This document shows positions 17,990-26,979 of a DNA stretch of 45,605 nt, piece by piece. Positions within the stretch are counted from its first letter, which is position 1. Each line of letters begins with the position of its first letter. The notes below the pieces were generated by a model. That model saw nothing but the letters and a program-made list of their open reading frames with translations, did not search any database and was not told where the DNA came from. This DNA comes from Hyphomicrobiaceae bacterium (GTDB lineage: Bacteria; Pseudomonadota; Alphaproteobacteria; Rhizobiales; Hyphomicrobiaceae). Where the stretch lies: the NCBI GenBank assembly GCA_022844225.1, contig JALHMC010000032.1:1-45605 (forward strand), written 5' to 3'. The position numbers were made by a program, and so were the translations under genes.

Positions 17990-19137
17990 CGGCCCCAAAG
18001 CTCCTTGGAGATGATCCTGGCACCCTCAGCGGCCGCAGCGAGCTTCAGCCACACCACCTCCTCAGCCACGTACTCGCGTCCCGCGAACGTGCCAAAGCCA
18101 CAGTCCGTACCGGCGATGATGCGCTCCTTGTCACCGACCGAAGCAACTGCCTCCCTCAAACGCCGCGCAACGACTTGCGGGTGCTCTACGAAATTCGTGG
18201 TCGTGTCGAGCACGCCGGGAACGAGCAGCATGTGGGACGGCAAGGGGTTCGACTTCAACGCCTCGTACTCGTGCTGGTGGCGAGGATTGGCAAATTCGAT
18301 GGAGAGGGCGCCGACGTTGGCGCGATAGAGTTCGGGCAGAATGGTGGACATGGCAATGTCGTAAATGTGCGGCGCATCATTGTTGCCCCAGCAGACATGC
18401 AGCCGCACGCGGTCTCGGGGAATGCCTTCCAGCCCCTTGTTGATCGCCGCGATATGCAGCGCGAGCTGCTCAAGGAAGCCGCGCTCGTCGAGCTTCGCGA
18501 AAAAGCGGTGACGCTCCATGGCAAGGTCGGGACTATCGATCTGCAGCACGTGCCCGGCCTCGTGAATGGCGCGGTACTCGTGCGAGAGGGCCTGGGCCAG
18601 TGCCATCAGGTAGGCTTCGTGGCTGTCGTAATGCTGGTTGATCATGGTCGTTGCCACGATGCCCGGGGACGGCGCGGTCATGAATGTCTCGGCGAATCCC
18701 GTCCCGAGCTTCTTTAATCGCTCGGCGTCCTCGCGGATCGGCGTCGCGTCGACGTATCGTACCTCGGCAATTGCGGCCGGCGCGTTGGAGAGCTTTGCCG
18801 AGTGGGGGAAGCGTGCCGCCATCTGCCGAACGTAGCCGGGAAACTCATTCTGGTCGCGCGCGGGCGGACGCTTCGATTCACCACCAAAGCCACACATGCA
18901 GCGCGGTACGTAGGTCTGAAAGCCGACCCGGGACTGCTCACCGTCATTGCCGATGTCGACGCCGGCCTTGACCTGACTTGCAATGACGTACTCGGTTGCG
19001 GCCTGGATCAGCCTGGCGAGTTCGGCCTTGTCGATGGCCTGACCATCCTCCTGGCGGATCAGCATGTCCGCCAACTTCTCGTTTCGCGGCAGACTGCCGA
19101 CGTGCGTTGTCAGAATCCGGTCAATGCTTGCGAGCAT
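17986..19137 (-). CDS. MetE C-terminal-domain-like zinc methyltransferase/CoM-transferase-like protein
   Basis: Protein of 383 residues related to the C-terminal catalytic barrel of cobalamin-independent methionine synthase. The N-terminal THVGSLPR is typical. All four zinc ligands seem present: His247 and Cys249 in RLHVCWGN, Glu281 in LSIEFANP, and Cys346 in AGTDCGFGT. The MetE N-terminal domain is missing, as in archaeal MetE-like proteins and epoxyalkane:coenzyme M transferase. A thiol is the likely substrate. Coupling to a CoA transferase suggests catabolism rather than methionine synthesis. ATG at 19137 follows AGAGGGA, which lies in a predicted hairpin (19145-19177). Confidence 0.88.
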   Translation of the reverse strand: MLASIDRILTTHVGSLPRNEKLADMLIRQEDGQAIDKAELARLIQAATEYVIASQVKAGVDIGNDGEQSRVGFQTYVPRCMCGFGGESKRPPARDQNEFPGYVRQMAARFPHSAKLSNAPAAIAEVRYVDATPIREDAERLKKLGTGFAETFMTAPSPGIVATTMINQHYDSHEAYLMALAQALSHEYRAIHEAGHVLQIDSPDLAMERHRFFAKLDERGFLEQLALHIAAINKGLEGIPRDRVRLHVCWGNNDAPHIYDIAMSTILPELYRANVGALSIEFANPRHQHEYEALKSNPLPSHMLLVPGVLDTTTNFVEHPQVVARRLREAVASVGDKERIIAGTDCGFGTFAGREYVAEEVVWLKLAAAAEGARIISKELWGR

Positions 19138-19144
19138 GGCGTTC

Positions 19145-19177
19145 CCTCTGCAGTGTCGCTGGCCTGCGTTGCAGAGG
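19145..19177 (-). promoter_or_regulatory. Stem-loop covering the RBS of the MetE-like gene
   Basis: On the minus strand, CCTCTGCA and TGCAGAGG are perfect 8-base complementary arms around a 17-base loop. The second arm contains AGAGG, the Shine-Dalgarno sequence of the gene starting at 19137, so the folded leader would hide it. This suggests translational control, or an operator if it acts as DNA. Confidence 0.5.
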
Positions 19178-19218
19178 ATAATGCACCCGACATGGGCATT
19201 CGCAAAGGTGACAGGCCC

Positions 19219-19920
19219 TCAAGCGTGCGTCGAATCCTTCTCGAGCACATAGCCTGCGCCCCGCACCGTTCTGATAGGGTCGGTCTCGTTGCCACGGATC
19301 AGCGCCTTGCGAAGGCGGCCAACGTGCACATCCACCGTCCGCTCGTCGATTTCGCCGTCCCTCCCCCATACCGCATCGAGCAATTGCGGCCTTGAGAGCA
19401 CGCGTCCGGCACTCTCCAGAAAGACTTCGAGGAGCCGGTATTCGGTCGGTCCCAACCGTACCTCACGGCCGCCACGTGTCACGCGATGGGCATTGCGGTC
19501 GAGCCGGACCGTTCCGACCTGGATCTCGTTGGCGATGCGTTCAGGCGAGGAACGGCGCAGCAAAGCCTCGACCCGGGCCGACAGCTCTGCCACCGAGAAC
19601 GGCTTCACCACGTAGTCGTCGGCCCCCGTTGTCAGGCCGCGAATGCGATCCGCTTCCTCGCCGCGGGCCGTAAGCATGATGACCGGCAAGCCCTTGATCT
19701 CGGGCTTGGCACGGATACGGCGGCATACCTCAATTCCCGAGACGCCGTCAGGCAGCATCCAGTCGAGGAGCACGAGATCCACCATTTCTTCGTCGAGAGA
19801 GATCATCGCCTCGTCGCCCGAACGCGCGACGCGGCAATCGTACCCCTGACTCGTCAGATTATACTCAAGGAGAGCAATCAAGGCTTCGTCGTCCTCGACG
19901 ATCAGTAGCCGCGGTGCCAT
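19219..19920 (-). CDS. phoB: Phosphate regulon response regulator PhoB
   Basis: OmpR-class regulator of 233 residues. The receiver domain has acidic residues Asp10/Asp11 (VEDD), phospho-acceptor Asp53 (LLDWMLPDG), Thr in MLTARGEE and Lys in DDYVVKPFS. The C-terminal winged helix includes LGPTEYRLLEVFLE, SAGRVLSRPQLLDAVWG and TVDVHVGRLRKAL. Identification as PhoB rests on these sequences plus adjacency to phoU and phoR. ATG at 19920 lies 25 bases downstream of the phoU stop. Its probable target in the window is phoX. Confidence 0.95.
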   Translation of the reverse strand: MAPRLLIVEDDEALIALLEYNLTSQGYDCRVARSGDEAMISLDEEMVDLVLLDWMLPDGVSGIEVCRRIRAKPEIKGLPVIMLTARGEEADRIRGLTTGADDYVVKPFSVAELSARVEALLRRSSPERIANEIQVGTVRLDRNAHRVTRGGREVRLGPTEYRLLEVFLESAGRVLSRPQLLDAVWGRDGEIDERTVDVHVGRLRKALIRGNETDPIRTVRGAGYVLEKDSTHA

Positions 19921-19945
19921 ACGGAAGGTGCTCCCAGCTCGTCGC

Positions 19946-20653
19946 TCACGGAGTGTCGATCATCGTGACGCTGGTTTTGTCGCCCTTAGGACGGTCATCC
20001 TCCAGAGGCTTGCCACGAACCATGTAGTGAACGGTCTCGGCGATATTCGTGGCGTGGTCACCGATGCGCTCGATGTTCTTCGCGCCGAACAGCAAGTGCG
20101 TGCACAGTCCGATGTTGCGCGGATCTTCCATCATGTACGTGAGCAGTTCGCGGAAGACGGAGTTGTAGAGCGCATCGAGATCGGCGTCGGAGTTCCAGAC
20201 CTTCATGGCCTTGACGTCATCACGCGTCATGTACGCATCGAGCACATTCTTGAGGCTCGCCGTCGCCAGCTCCGTCATGTGGCGCAGGCCGAGGATCAGG
20301 GACTGCGGCCGTGTCTCCGGCGCGATGGCCAGCGCGCGTTTGGCCACGTTCTTCGCGAGATCGCCAATACGCTCCAGGTCTCCGGCAACTTTCAGCGTCG
20401 ACACGATGGTTCTCAGGTCCTGAGCCATCGGTTGCCGGCGAGCGATCATGCTGATCGCCAACTCCTCGATCTCCTTCTGCATGAGATCGATGGCGCGGTC
20501 GCTGGCGATCGCTTCCGAGGCAAGCCGAGGGTCGCGACGCTCGAGTGACGCGAAGGCATTGCCGAGCAACTGCTCGACGAGGCCACCCATGTGGCTGATC
20601 TTCTGGTCGAGCTGCGAAAGCTCGGCCTCGTAGGACTTTACGGTATGCTCCAT
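19946..20653 (-). CDS. phoU: Phosphate signalling regulator PhoU
   Basis: All-helical protein of 235 residues made of two PhoU repeats. Metal-site motifs appear as DLMQKEIEELAISMIARRQP with ERIGDLAKNVAKR in the first half and HLLFGAKNIERIGDHATNIAE in the second. PhoU links the Pst transporter to PhoR and keeps the kinase quiet when phosphate is ample. ATG at 20653 follows a 106-base gap after phoR. That gap carries two TGTCA elements 14 bases apart, so not a canonical Pho box. No pst genes adjoin it. Confidence 0.95.
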   Translation of the reverse strand: MEHTVKSYEAELSQLDQKISHMGGLVEQLLGNAFASLERRDPRLASEAIASDRAIDLMQKEIEELAISMIARRQPMAQDLRTIVSTLKVAGDLERIGDLAKNVAKRALAIAPETRPQSLILGLRHMTELATASLKNVLDAYMTRDDVKAMKVWNSDADLDALYNSVFRELLTYMMEDPRNIGLCTHLLFGAKNIERIGDHATNIAETVHYMVRGKPLEDDRPKGDKTSVTMIDTP

Positions 20654-20759
20654 GTGTCACCCCAATAGCCGCACGCTGCTCGGCAAGCGTGCCGACACGG
20701 CAGTTCTAGCGAACTGTGACAACCGAAATATGACACTTCAGTTCGTTGCAATACTTACA

Positions 20760-22067
20760 TTATTCTCGATCGTCGACGGGTAACTCCACCGTGAACACGG
20801 AACCGACGCCGAGCGCAGAGGAAATCGTCAGCTTGCCCCGGTGACGCGCCAGGATGTGCTTGACGATAGCCAGCCCCAACCCCGTGCCGCCTTTCTCGCG
20901 GCTGGATTTCTCATCCACTCTGTAAAAACGCTCCGTCAGTCTCGGCAGATGCGCCTCGGCAATTCCCGGTCCGTCGTCCGCGATCGCGATCCGAAGCTGT
21001 CGGCGCTCGTCGTCCGCGAACGATACCCGCACCGTGACTGCGCCGCCGTGTCGACCGTACTTGATAGCGTTCTGCAGGATGTTCACGAGAACTTGCACGA
21101 TCTCGTCCCGGTCACCGCGGACGAGGCATGGATCGCCGGGGCCATCCACCTGGATCGTCGTCTCCACAGCGGCGGCGATCGGCTCGAGCGACTCGACAAC
21201 CTCGGACAGCACCTCGTTGACATCGACATGGCCGGTCGGAACGATATGGGCGCGCATTTCAAGACGGGCCAGCGACAGCAGATCATCGAGGATGCGGCTC
21301 ATCCGCTGCGCTTCGCTGGACATGATGCCGAGAAACCGCTCCCGGGCCACCACGTCATTCTTCGCTGCGCCTTGCAGCGTCTCGATGAACCCGCGCAGCG
21401 CGGCCAAAGGAGTTCGCAGCTCGTGACTGGCGTGCGCTATGAAATCGGCGCGCATCTGGGCGAGCCGCTCGCGCTCGGAAACATCGTGCAGGACAATGAT
21501 GATTGCCGAGAGATCGCCGCCATCGTTCTCCAGTGACGATACCGTCGCGTCCAGTCGCCGCTCCACGGGCATGCGCTCGTGAAGCCTCACGCTGCGAGGC
21601 TCCTGATACTGGACGACGTGATCGATCGTCTCGGTCAGCTCCGGCGAGCGACTGGCGAGCGCGATCACGGCACCGATCCTCATGGACGGGAAGATATCGA
21701 GGGCCGCTCTGTTGGCATGCAAGACGATGTGATCCCGGTCGACGGCGATCACCGGGTCAGGCAGGGCATCGATCATTCGGGCCCACGGCGCATCCGCACG
21801 AAACGGGCGCACCCTGGGGTCCCGGCGCATCGGCGGGAGGTGCCGCGCCCCGTCCACTGACTCATCGAGCGGCCCGCTAGCCGGGAATTTGACGAGAGCA
21901 ACGCCAGCGGCGGCACCGATTGCTCCTGCGATGGCGGCCGGAAAGCCCGCTGCGAGATACGCGATGACGATGAACGCCGCGATCGCCACCACGGCACCCG
22001 AAAGCATGGGTTGCAGGCGGATCTGCCGGCCGAATCTCCGCAGCTCGTCCATCAGCGCGGTAGCCAT
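20760..22067 (-). CDS. phoR: Phosphate regulon sensor histidine kinase PhoR
   Basis: Membrane kinase of 435 residues. Two hydrophobic segments (about 21-41 and 43-60) anchor it with almost no periplasmic loop, as in other PhoR proteins. A PAS domain follows (about 95-195), then HisKA with phospho-acceptor His215 in IAHASHELRTPL, and the HATPase domain with NILQNAIKYG, IADDGPGI and GGTGLGLAIVKHIL. It should phosphorylate PhoB under phosphate limitation, gated by PhoU and Pst. phoR is first in the order phoR-phoU-phoB; pstSCAB, usually found between phoR and phoU in alphaproteobacteria, is absent. Confidence 0.94.
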   Translation of the reverse strand: MATALMDELRRFGRQIRLQPMLSGAVVAIAAFIVIAYLAAGFPAAIAGAIGAAAGVALVKFPASGPLDESVDGARHLPPMRRDPRVRPFRADAPWARMIDALPDPVIAVDRDHIVLHANRAALDIFPSMRIGAVIALASRSPELTETIDHVVQYQEPRSVRLHERMPVERRLDATVSSLENDGGDLSAIIIVLHDVSERERLAQMRADFIAHASHELRTPLAALRGFIETLQGAAKNDVVARERFLGIMSSEAQRMSRILDDLLSLARLEMRAHIVPTGHVDVNEVLSEVVESLEPIAAAVETTIQVDGPGDPCLVRGDRDEIVQVLVNILQNAIKYGRHGGAVTVRVSFADDERRQLRIAIADDGPGIAEAHLPRLTERFYRVDEKSSREKGGTGLGLAIVKHILARHRGKLTISSALGVGSVFTVELPVDDRE

Positions 22068-22216
22068 CGACGCCCCGTCTCCTCAAGACTTCGTCGAGCC
22101 GCCGGAGGGCGCGCTCCCGTCTCCCAGAGCCAAGTGCCTAAGCCACGCCGCCCGACGCGTCGAGCGCCATCGACCGTCGCGCGGCTTCACCGGCTCCCGA
22201 TCGCGACAAGACCTCA

Positions 22217-22576
22217 TCAATAGAACAGCAGGATGACGGTACACCCGATGGCCAGTCCTGCCATGGCGGCACTGGCTCGCCAGCCGAGCAGCCATGCACC
22301 CACGGCAGCCGGTAGCGATGACCACGGCAATCCGTAGAGCCAGCGGAGCCACCAACCTGCGAGGAAACCGACCAGCAAAGCGAAGGCTTCGCTGCGCGCC
22401 GGGGCCGGCGCGCCCGCAGCCGCAGCACCATCGCCTGAGGGCCAGATCGAGAATGGCGCGAACTGCTGCAGAATGGTGGTCAGGGATGACCCGCCACCCG
22501 CCGAGAGCGCGAGTGCTGCGCCCAGCAATCCGACGGCGATGAAGGTCAGGGTCAGCAGCATTCGGCCGGCGGCCAT
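22217..22576 (-). CDS. Small hypothetical membrane protein
   Basis: Protein of 119 residues with three to four hydrophobic segments: an N-terminal one (LLTLTFIAVGLLGAALAL), one around 66-82 (ALLVGFLAGWWLRWLYG) and one or two near the C-terminus. A Pro/Ala-rich linker lies near residues 45-62. No family was recognised. ATG at 22576 is well supported by GAGGAAG about 8 bases upstream. It is 149 bases upstream of phoR on the same strand and may share its transcript, but nothing ties it to phosphate sensing. Confidence 0.7.
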   Translation of the reverse strand: MAAGRMLLTLTFIAVGLLGAALALSAGGGSSLTTILQQFAPFSIWPSGDGAAAAGAPAPARSEAFALLVGFLAGWWLRWLYGLPWSSLPAAVGAWLLGWRASAAMAGLAIGCTVILLFY

Positions 22577-22786
22577 GATCCCACTTCCTCGCTACCAAAG
22601 TGAAACGGCGCGTCTCCATGACGGCGCGCGACACGTGCCCAAGCAGCAGGGCTCGATGAGCGGCAGCGGCCGACTCCGGGCATTGAATCCCGACAAGGCA
22701 AATTTCTGGTTAAGGCGGTGTCCCTTGGAGCTCGGCCGTGCCATGGCCCGTCACGGATACCGACTAAGCGCGGTCAGCCGGCGTGC

Positions 22787-23800
22787 CTACCATCCCCTGA
22801 AGGCGTCTCGACGCCAGTCCTCGCCAGCCGGTCTCTCGCGCACCGGACGCTCGGGTGCTGGCCGAGGCGCGTTCTGGGCCTCCGGAATGGCCACCGCAAT
22901 GCGTGGGGGCGGCGGAACTACGGGCAGAACCCTTTGCTCCCACGCGGGTGCTACAGCCGACCGCTGGCGCACCGGTATGCCCGCCGCTGCGATACTGCGC
23001 GACGGCACACCCACCCGTTGATCGTAGTCGGCGATTGTGACCTGGCCGTGCTGTGGCACCAGATGAACGACGCGATAGCCGCCGGCCTTGAGATCGGACA
23101 GCAGCGCGCCGAGGGCGCCCGCAGTCGAGGGCTGAATATCGTGGAACAGTATAATCCCGCGTCCCTTGGACTTGAGCTGCCCCATCACGTTGCGGATGAC
23201 GACGGTCGGGCTCCGGGTCCGAAAGTCGTAGGAATCGACATCGATCGAGAGCATCGCCGTATTGCGCCGCTTTAGGTGTGCAATCGCGTGCTGGGGATCG
23301 CTCAGGTAGGGAAACCGGAAGAACGGAGCCGCCGGCCCTCCGAGTGCCTTTTGAATGGCGCTGATGCCGAGCTCGATCTCGGCCACGGCACCGTCCGGGG
23401 ACTTCTGCTTGAGATTGGGGTGCGACCAAGTGTGGGTGGCAACCGTATGCCCCTGGCGCGCCACTTCGCGCACCAGATCCGAATAGCCCATGGCCCGCTG
23501 ACCGACCATGAAGAACGTGGCCTTGGCGCAGTGCTGCGCCAGAATATCGAGGATCACCGGCGTCAACTGTCTGTGCGGCCCGTCGTCGAACGTCAGCACG
23601 ACCTCACCGGGCTTCAGGAGTTCGGGACCGGGGTATTGCAGGTGACCGAGCTTCGGCCCGCCGGTCGTGTCGATCTGCAGGTGGCGCGACGTACCAATCG
23701 CACCTGGGGCGCATTGTGCAAACGCATGGCCGGCCGAGAGCGCCATAACAGCGGCACTCGCAAGCCGCAGCAAAGTTGAGCTGCGCATCCCCATCCCCAT
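22787..23800 (-). CDS. Polysaccharide deacetylase (NodB/CE4 domain), secreted
   Basis: Carbohydrate esterase family 4 protein of 337 residues. A signal peptide ends near HAFA-Q (residue 28). The NodB domain has motif 1 TFDDGPH with Asp72/Asp73, motif 2 HTWSH with metal ligands His123 and His127, and motif 3 in FFRFPYLSD. A long C-terminal extension after about residue 245 is Pro/Arg/Ala-rich and probably disordered. It likely removes N-acetyl groups from peptidoglycan or an exopolysaccharide outside the membrane. Three closely spaced ATGs (23800, 23794, 23788) could start it; the last gives the most typical signal peptide. Divergent from mgtE. Confidence 0.88.
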   Translation of the reverse strand: MGMGMRSSTLLRLASAAVMALSAGHAFAQCAPGAIGTSRHLQIDTTGGPKLGHLQYPGPELLKPGEVVLTFDDGPHRQLTPVILDILAQHCAKATFFMVGQRAMGYSDLVREVARQGHTVATHTWSHPNLKQKSPDGAVAEIELGISAIQKALGGPAAPFFRFPYLSDPQHAIAHLKRRNTAMLSIDVDSYDFRTRSPTVVIRNVMGQLKSKGRGIILFHDIQPSTAGALGALLSDLKAGGYRVVHLVPQHGQVTIADYDQRVGVPSRSIAAAGIPVRQRSAVAPAWEQRVLPVVPPPPRIAVAIPEAQNAPRPAPERPVRERPAGEDWRRDAFRGW

Positions 23801-24088
23801 TCGTCGTTCTTCGTCGCCACCGCGCTTGCGACGGCCCCCCAGGGCGGCTCACCGGAAGACGAGACGCAATCTTCGACGCGAACCAACCCGGTGGGAAAAT
23901 ACTGGAAAAAGATTGTGGCGACATGCGACATGCTGCGGATCGGCCCGACGACTGGTTCCAGCGCCCCCGAAGTCCGTGTATCGAGATGCTTCGCGGCCAT
24001 TTGCCGTCATTACGGAGAGCGCTCCGGTCCCGAGCGTGCCCGGCAACGATCACTCCAGCCGTCATCATCCCCCAGGATCTCGGACGTC

Positions 24089-25465
24089 ATGCAGCAGCCG
24101 ATTCCCGAGGACGAGATCGAGGACAACCCGGGGACGCGCCCTGACGTGGTCGCGGCGGTGCGCGAATTCTTGCAGGGCGGTTCCGTCGAGCTACTGCGAC
24201 GAATCACGGACTCCCTGAAGGCGCCCGATTTCGCGGACTTGATCGAACTCCTGGAGCCCGCCGAACGCGTGCGTCTGATCGACACGCTGGGCCCCGCTTT
24301 TAATCCAGAGGTGTTCTCGGAACTCGATCCGAGCGTTCGCGATCAGCTTTCCGAAGATCTTCCGAACGAGCTGTTGGCTCGCATCGTGACTGATCTCGAC
24401 ACCGACGACGCCGCCTATGTCATCGCCAGCCTCGAGAAGGAAGACCAACAAGAAATCCTCTCGCAGATGCCCTCGAGCGACCGTGCGGCGCTCGAGCGCA
24501 ACCTCGAATATCCGGAGGAAACGGCCGGCCGTCTCATGCAGACGGATTTTGTCGCCGTGCCTCAGTTCTGGACGGTCGGCCAAGTCATCGACCATATGCG
24601 CGAGGCCGAGGAACTCCCCGAGACGTTCTCCGACATTTTCGTGGTCGACCCCGCGTACCGAGTCCTTGGCAGCGTCGATCTCTCGCGTCTGCTGCGAACG
24701 AAGCGGCACATCAATATCGGCTCCATCATGGACGCCGACCGCCACGTCGTCCTCGCAACGTCCGATCAGGAGGAGATGGCCCGGCAGTTCGAGCGCTACG
24801 ACTTGAAATCGGCACCTGTCGTCGACGCCAATGACCGCCTTGTCGGCGTGGTCACCGTGGACGACGTCGTGGAGGTGATTTCAGAGGAGACGGAAGAGGA
24901 TTATCGTCGTCTGTCCGGCGTCGGTGACGAAAGCCTCGCCGATACGGTTATTCCGACCGTGAAAAGCCGCTTTCTATGGCTCTTCATCAATCTCGGGACC
25001 GCCTTGCTCGCGTCCTCGGTCATCCAACTTTTCGACGCCTCGATCAATCAGATGGTCGCATTGGCCGTGCTCATGCCAATCGTCGCGTCGATGGGTGGCA
25101 ATGCCGCTACGCAGACCATGACCGTCGCCGTTCGTGCCCTCGGAACGCGCGATCTCGGTCCTGCCAACATGATGCGGGTGATACTTCGCGAATCATGGGT
25201 GGGTCTCATCAACGGACTGGTTTTCGGGTTTCTGATGGGAACCGTCGTCCTGATATGGTTCGGTTTGGGGACGCTTGGCCTGGTGATCGCCGCGGCCATG
25301 ATCTGCAATCTCATGGCAGCAGCACTCGCAGGCATACTGATTCCATTGACGCTCGAGCGATGGGGCTTCGACCCGGCCGTGTCCTCCGGCGTGTTCGTTA
25401 CGACGGTGACCGACGTCGTCGGCTTCTTCGCATTTCTCGGTCTGGCAACGCTCTTCCTGCTCTAA
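24089..25465 (+). CDS. mgtE: Magnesium transporter MgtE
   Basis: Mg2+ channel/transporter of 458 residues. The N-domain of helical repeats (DFADLIELLEPAERVRLIDTL) is followed by two CBS domains (about 135-255), which close the channel when Mg2+ is high, then a plug helix and a five-helix membrane domain. The pore signature PIVASMGGNAATQTMTV and the end region GVFVTTVTDVVGFFAFLGLA are strong. ATG at 24089 has AGGA about 11 bases upstream; the frame is open back to 23891 but that part does not resemble the family. No Mg2+ riboswitch was recognised in the 288-base leader. The GNAT gene follows 9 bases later. Confidence 0.95.
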   Translation: MQQPIPEDEIEDNPGTRPDVVAAVREFLQGGSVELLRRITDSLKAPDFADLIELLEPAERVRLIDTLGPAFNPEVFSELDPSVRDQLSEDLPNELLARIVTDLDTDDAAYVIASLEKEDQQEILSQMPSSDRAALERNLEYPEETAGRLMQTDFVAVPQFWTVGQVIDHMREAEELPETFSDIFVVDPAYRVLGSVDLSRLLRTKRHINIGSIMDADRHVVLATSDQEEMARQFERYDLKSAPVVDANDRLVGVVTVDDVVEVISEETEEDYRRLSGVGDESLADTVIPTVKSRFLWLFINLGTALLASSVIQLFDASINQMVALAVLMPIVASMGGNAATQTMTVAVRALGTRDLGPANMMRVILRESWVGLINGLVFGFLMGTVVLIWFGLGTLGLVIAAAMICNLMAAALAGILIPLTLERWGFDPAVSSGVFVTTVTDVVGFFAFLGLATLFLL

Positions 25466-25474
25466 GGACCCGTC

Positions 25475-25915
25475 ATGCGATTAGAGGTCAGACCACTGCA
25501 GCGGCGCGATCATCCGGAGTGGCTCGCGTTGTTCAACGACTACGTGGCGTTCTACAAGGCTGACGTACCTGCATCAGTGATCGATCTCACGTGGTCACGA
25601 CTGATGGGTGACGACGAGAGTATGACTGGGATCGGAGCGACGGTTGATCAGCAACTGGTCGGCATGGCCCTCATCGTGTTCCACCGCTCGACGTGGTCGG
25701 CAACCGGATACTGCTATCTGGAAGATCTCTATGTCGCTCCCCGCGCTCGAGGACAGGGCGTCGGTCGGGCTCTGATCGAAGCCGTGTATTCGGCCGCCGA
25801 TGCGCGTGGAGCTACCCGGACCTATTGGGTGACCGAAGACGATAACGCGATCGCTCGCCGGCTCTACGATGGGATGGCACAACGTGCGCCCTTCGTGCAG
25901 TACAGGCGACGTTGA
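25475..25915 (+). CDS. GNAT-family N-acetyltransferase
   Basis: Acetyltransferase of 146 residues. Motif A, YVAPRARGQGVGRALIEAV, binds the acetyl-CoA pyrophosphate, and YLEDLYV forms the preceding strand. The C-terminal TYWVTEDDNAIARRLYDGM resembles GNATs that act on small amines or amino-acid derivatives. ATG at 25475 lies 9 bases after mgtE with AAGGA from the end of that gene as ribosome-binding site, so the two are probably co-transcribed. The acceptor substrate cannot be read from sequence. Confidence 0.9.
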   Translation: MRLEVRPLQRRDHPEWLALFNDYVAFYKADVPASVIDLTWSRLMGDDESMTGIGATVDQQLVGMALIVFHRSTWSATGYCYLEDLYVAPRARGQGVGRALIEAVYSAADARGATRTYWVTEDDNAIARRLYDGMAQRAPFVQYRRR

Positions 25916-25944
25916 GGATTTCTCTGAGCTTGTGAAGCAACTCG

Positions 25945-26688
25945 CTATTGTCCGTAGCGATAAAGCCCCATGCCGTTCAGGTGCAGCCATCGCTTGGCTT
26001 CTTCGAGACGCGGCATCGTCTGCTTGACCAGACGCCAGAAGCGAGGTCCGTGGTTCATCTCAGCCAGATGCGCCACCTCGTGCGCCGCCACGTAGTCGAG
26101 CACCAGCGGCGGTGCCAGAATCAGCCGCCACGAGAACGAGAGCTGACCGTCGCTCGTGCATGAGCCCCAGCGGCTCTTCTGGTCACGCACCGCGATCCGC
26201 CGCGCCGTCAGCGAGAGGCGATCGGCGTGAACCTCGACTCGCTCCTCGAGATCGCGCTTCGCCTCGCTCATCAGCCAATCGCGCAGCCGGCGCGCGCCAT
26301 GTTCTTCGGCGCCGAATACGATGAGGCGCGGGGTGCCGACGGTGCCGCCGGTTTCCACCTCGACAACGCCCCGCCCCGGCTTCCGCCCGGCCAAGCACAC
26401 TTGGTGAGCAACTCCGCGAAGGGGGATGATGGAGCCGTCCGCAAACGGAACGGCGTCGGGAACGCCTTCGAGCCGCGCTTTCACCCAGTCGAGGCTCTTG
26501 GCCAGGAATCGATCAGCCTCGCGCACATCCGTATAACGGGGGATCGTCAGCACCACCGCGCGGGCCGAATGGCTGACGCGAAGCGTAAGACGTCGCGCCG
26601 TTGGGTGGCGGCGGATTTCCACTGGAGCCGGAAGGCCGTGGACTTTCAGAAGCTGCACCGGCGGCGTCTTGGCTCGGGACCGCGACAT
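25945..26688 (-). CDS. YgjP-like (DUF45/SprT-like) metallopeptidase
   Basis: Predicted zinc metallopeptidase of 247 residues. The gluzincin motif HEVAHLAEMNHGPRFW supplies His203, Glu204, His207 and His213; the segment KSRWGSCTSDGQLSFSWRL before it is the signature of the YgjP/DUF45 family. The N-terminal half is a beta-rich region ending in RHPTARRLTLRVS. ATG at 26688 follows CGAGG; the open frame beyond to 26844 is not conserved-looking. It is convergent with the GNAT gene. The substrate of this family is not established. Confidence 0.9.
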   Translation of the reverse strand: MSRSRAKTPPVQLLKVHGLPAPVEIRRHPTARRLTLRVSHSARAVVLTIPRYTDVREADRFLAKSLDWVKARLEGVPDAVPFADGSIIPLRGVAHQVCLAGRKPGRGVVEVETGGTVGTPRLIVFGAEEHGARRLRDWLMSEAKRDLEERVEVHADRLSLTARRIAVRDQKSRWGSCTSDGQLSFSWRLILAPPLVLDYVAAHEVAHLAEMNHGPRFWRLVKQTMPRLEEAKRWLHLNGMGLYRYGQ

Positions 26689-26979
26689 GGTGAACCTCGG
26701 AACCGTTATCGGGAAAGGCGACCGACGCGACCCACTGGCCGGGCCTTGCGGGCGCCCCATCCTGGCGGCACCCGAACGCGAGATGCGCAGTCGTTTAAGG
26801 CGACGCTGCGGCAGTGATTTCGCTAACGCACAACTAGCACCCATTCGTCATCCGACGCGAGCACTCGTTGCCTCGTCGAGCAACAGTGCATGTCGCACGT
26901 TGCGATCACGCCACGCGACGAATTGTGCGTTGAATGATGTGCCGTCGGATCAAGTCGCGGATCCGGTTCGCGGGATACG

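Noticed and set aside
22681..22725. Possible tRNA-like sequence with GAATCCCGA
   Set aside because: No cloverleaf or matching acceptor stem could be built around it.
23801..24088. Magnesium riboswitch before mgtE
   Set aside because: I looked for M-box-like conserved segments in the 288-base leader and could not recognise them.
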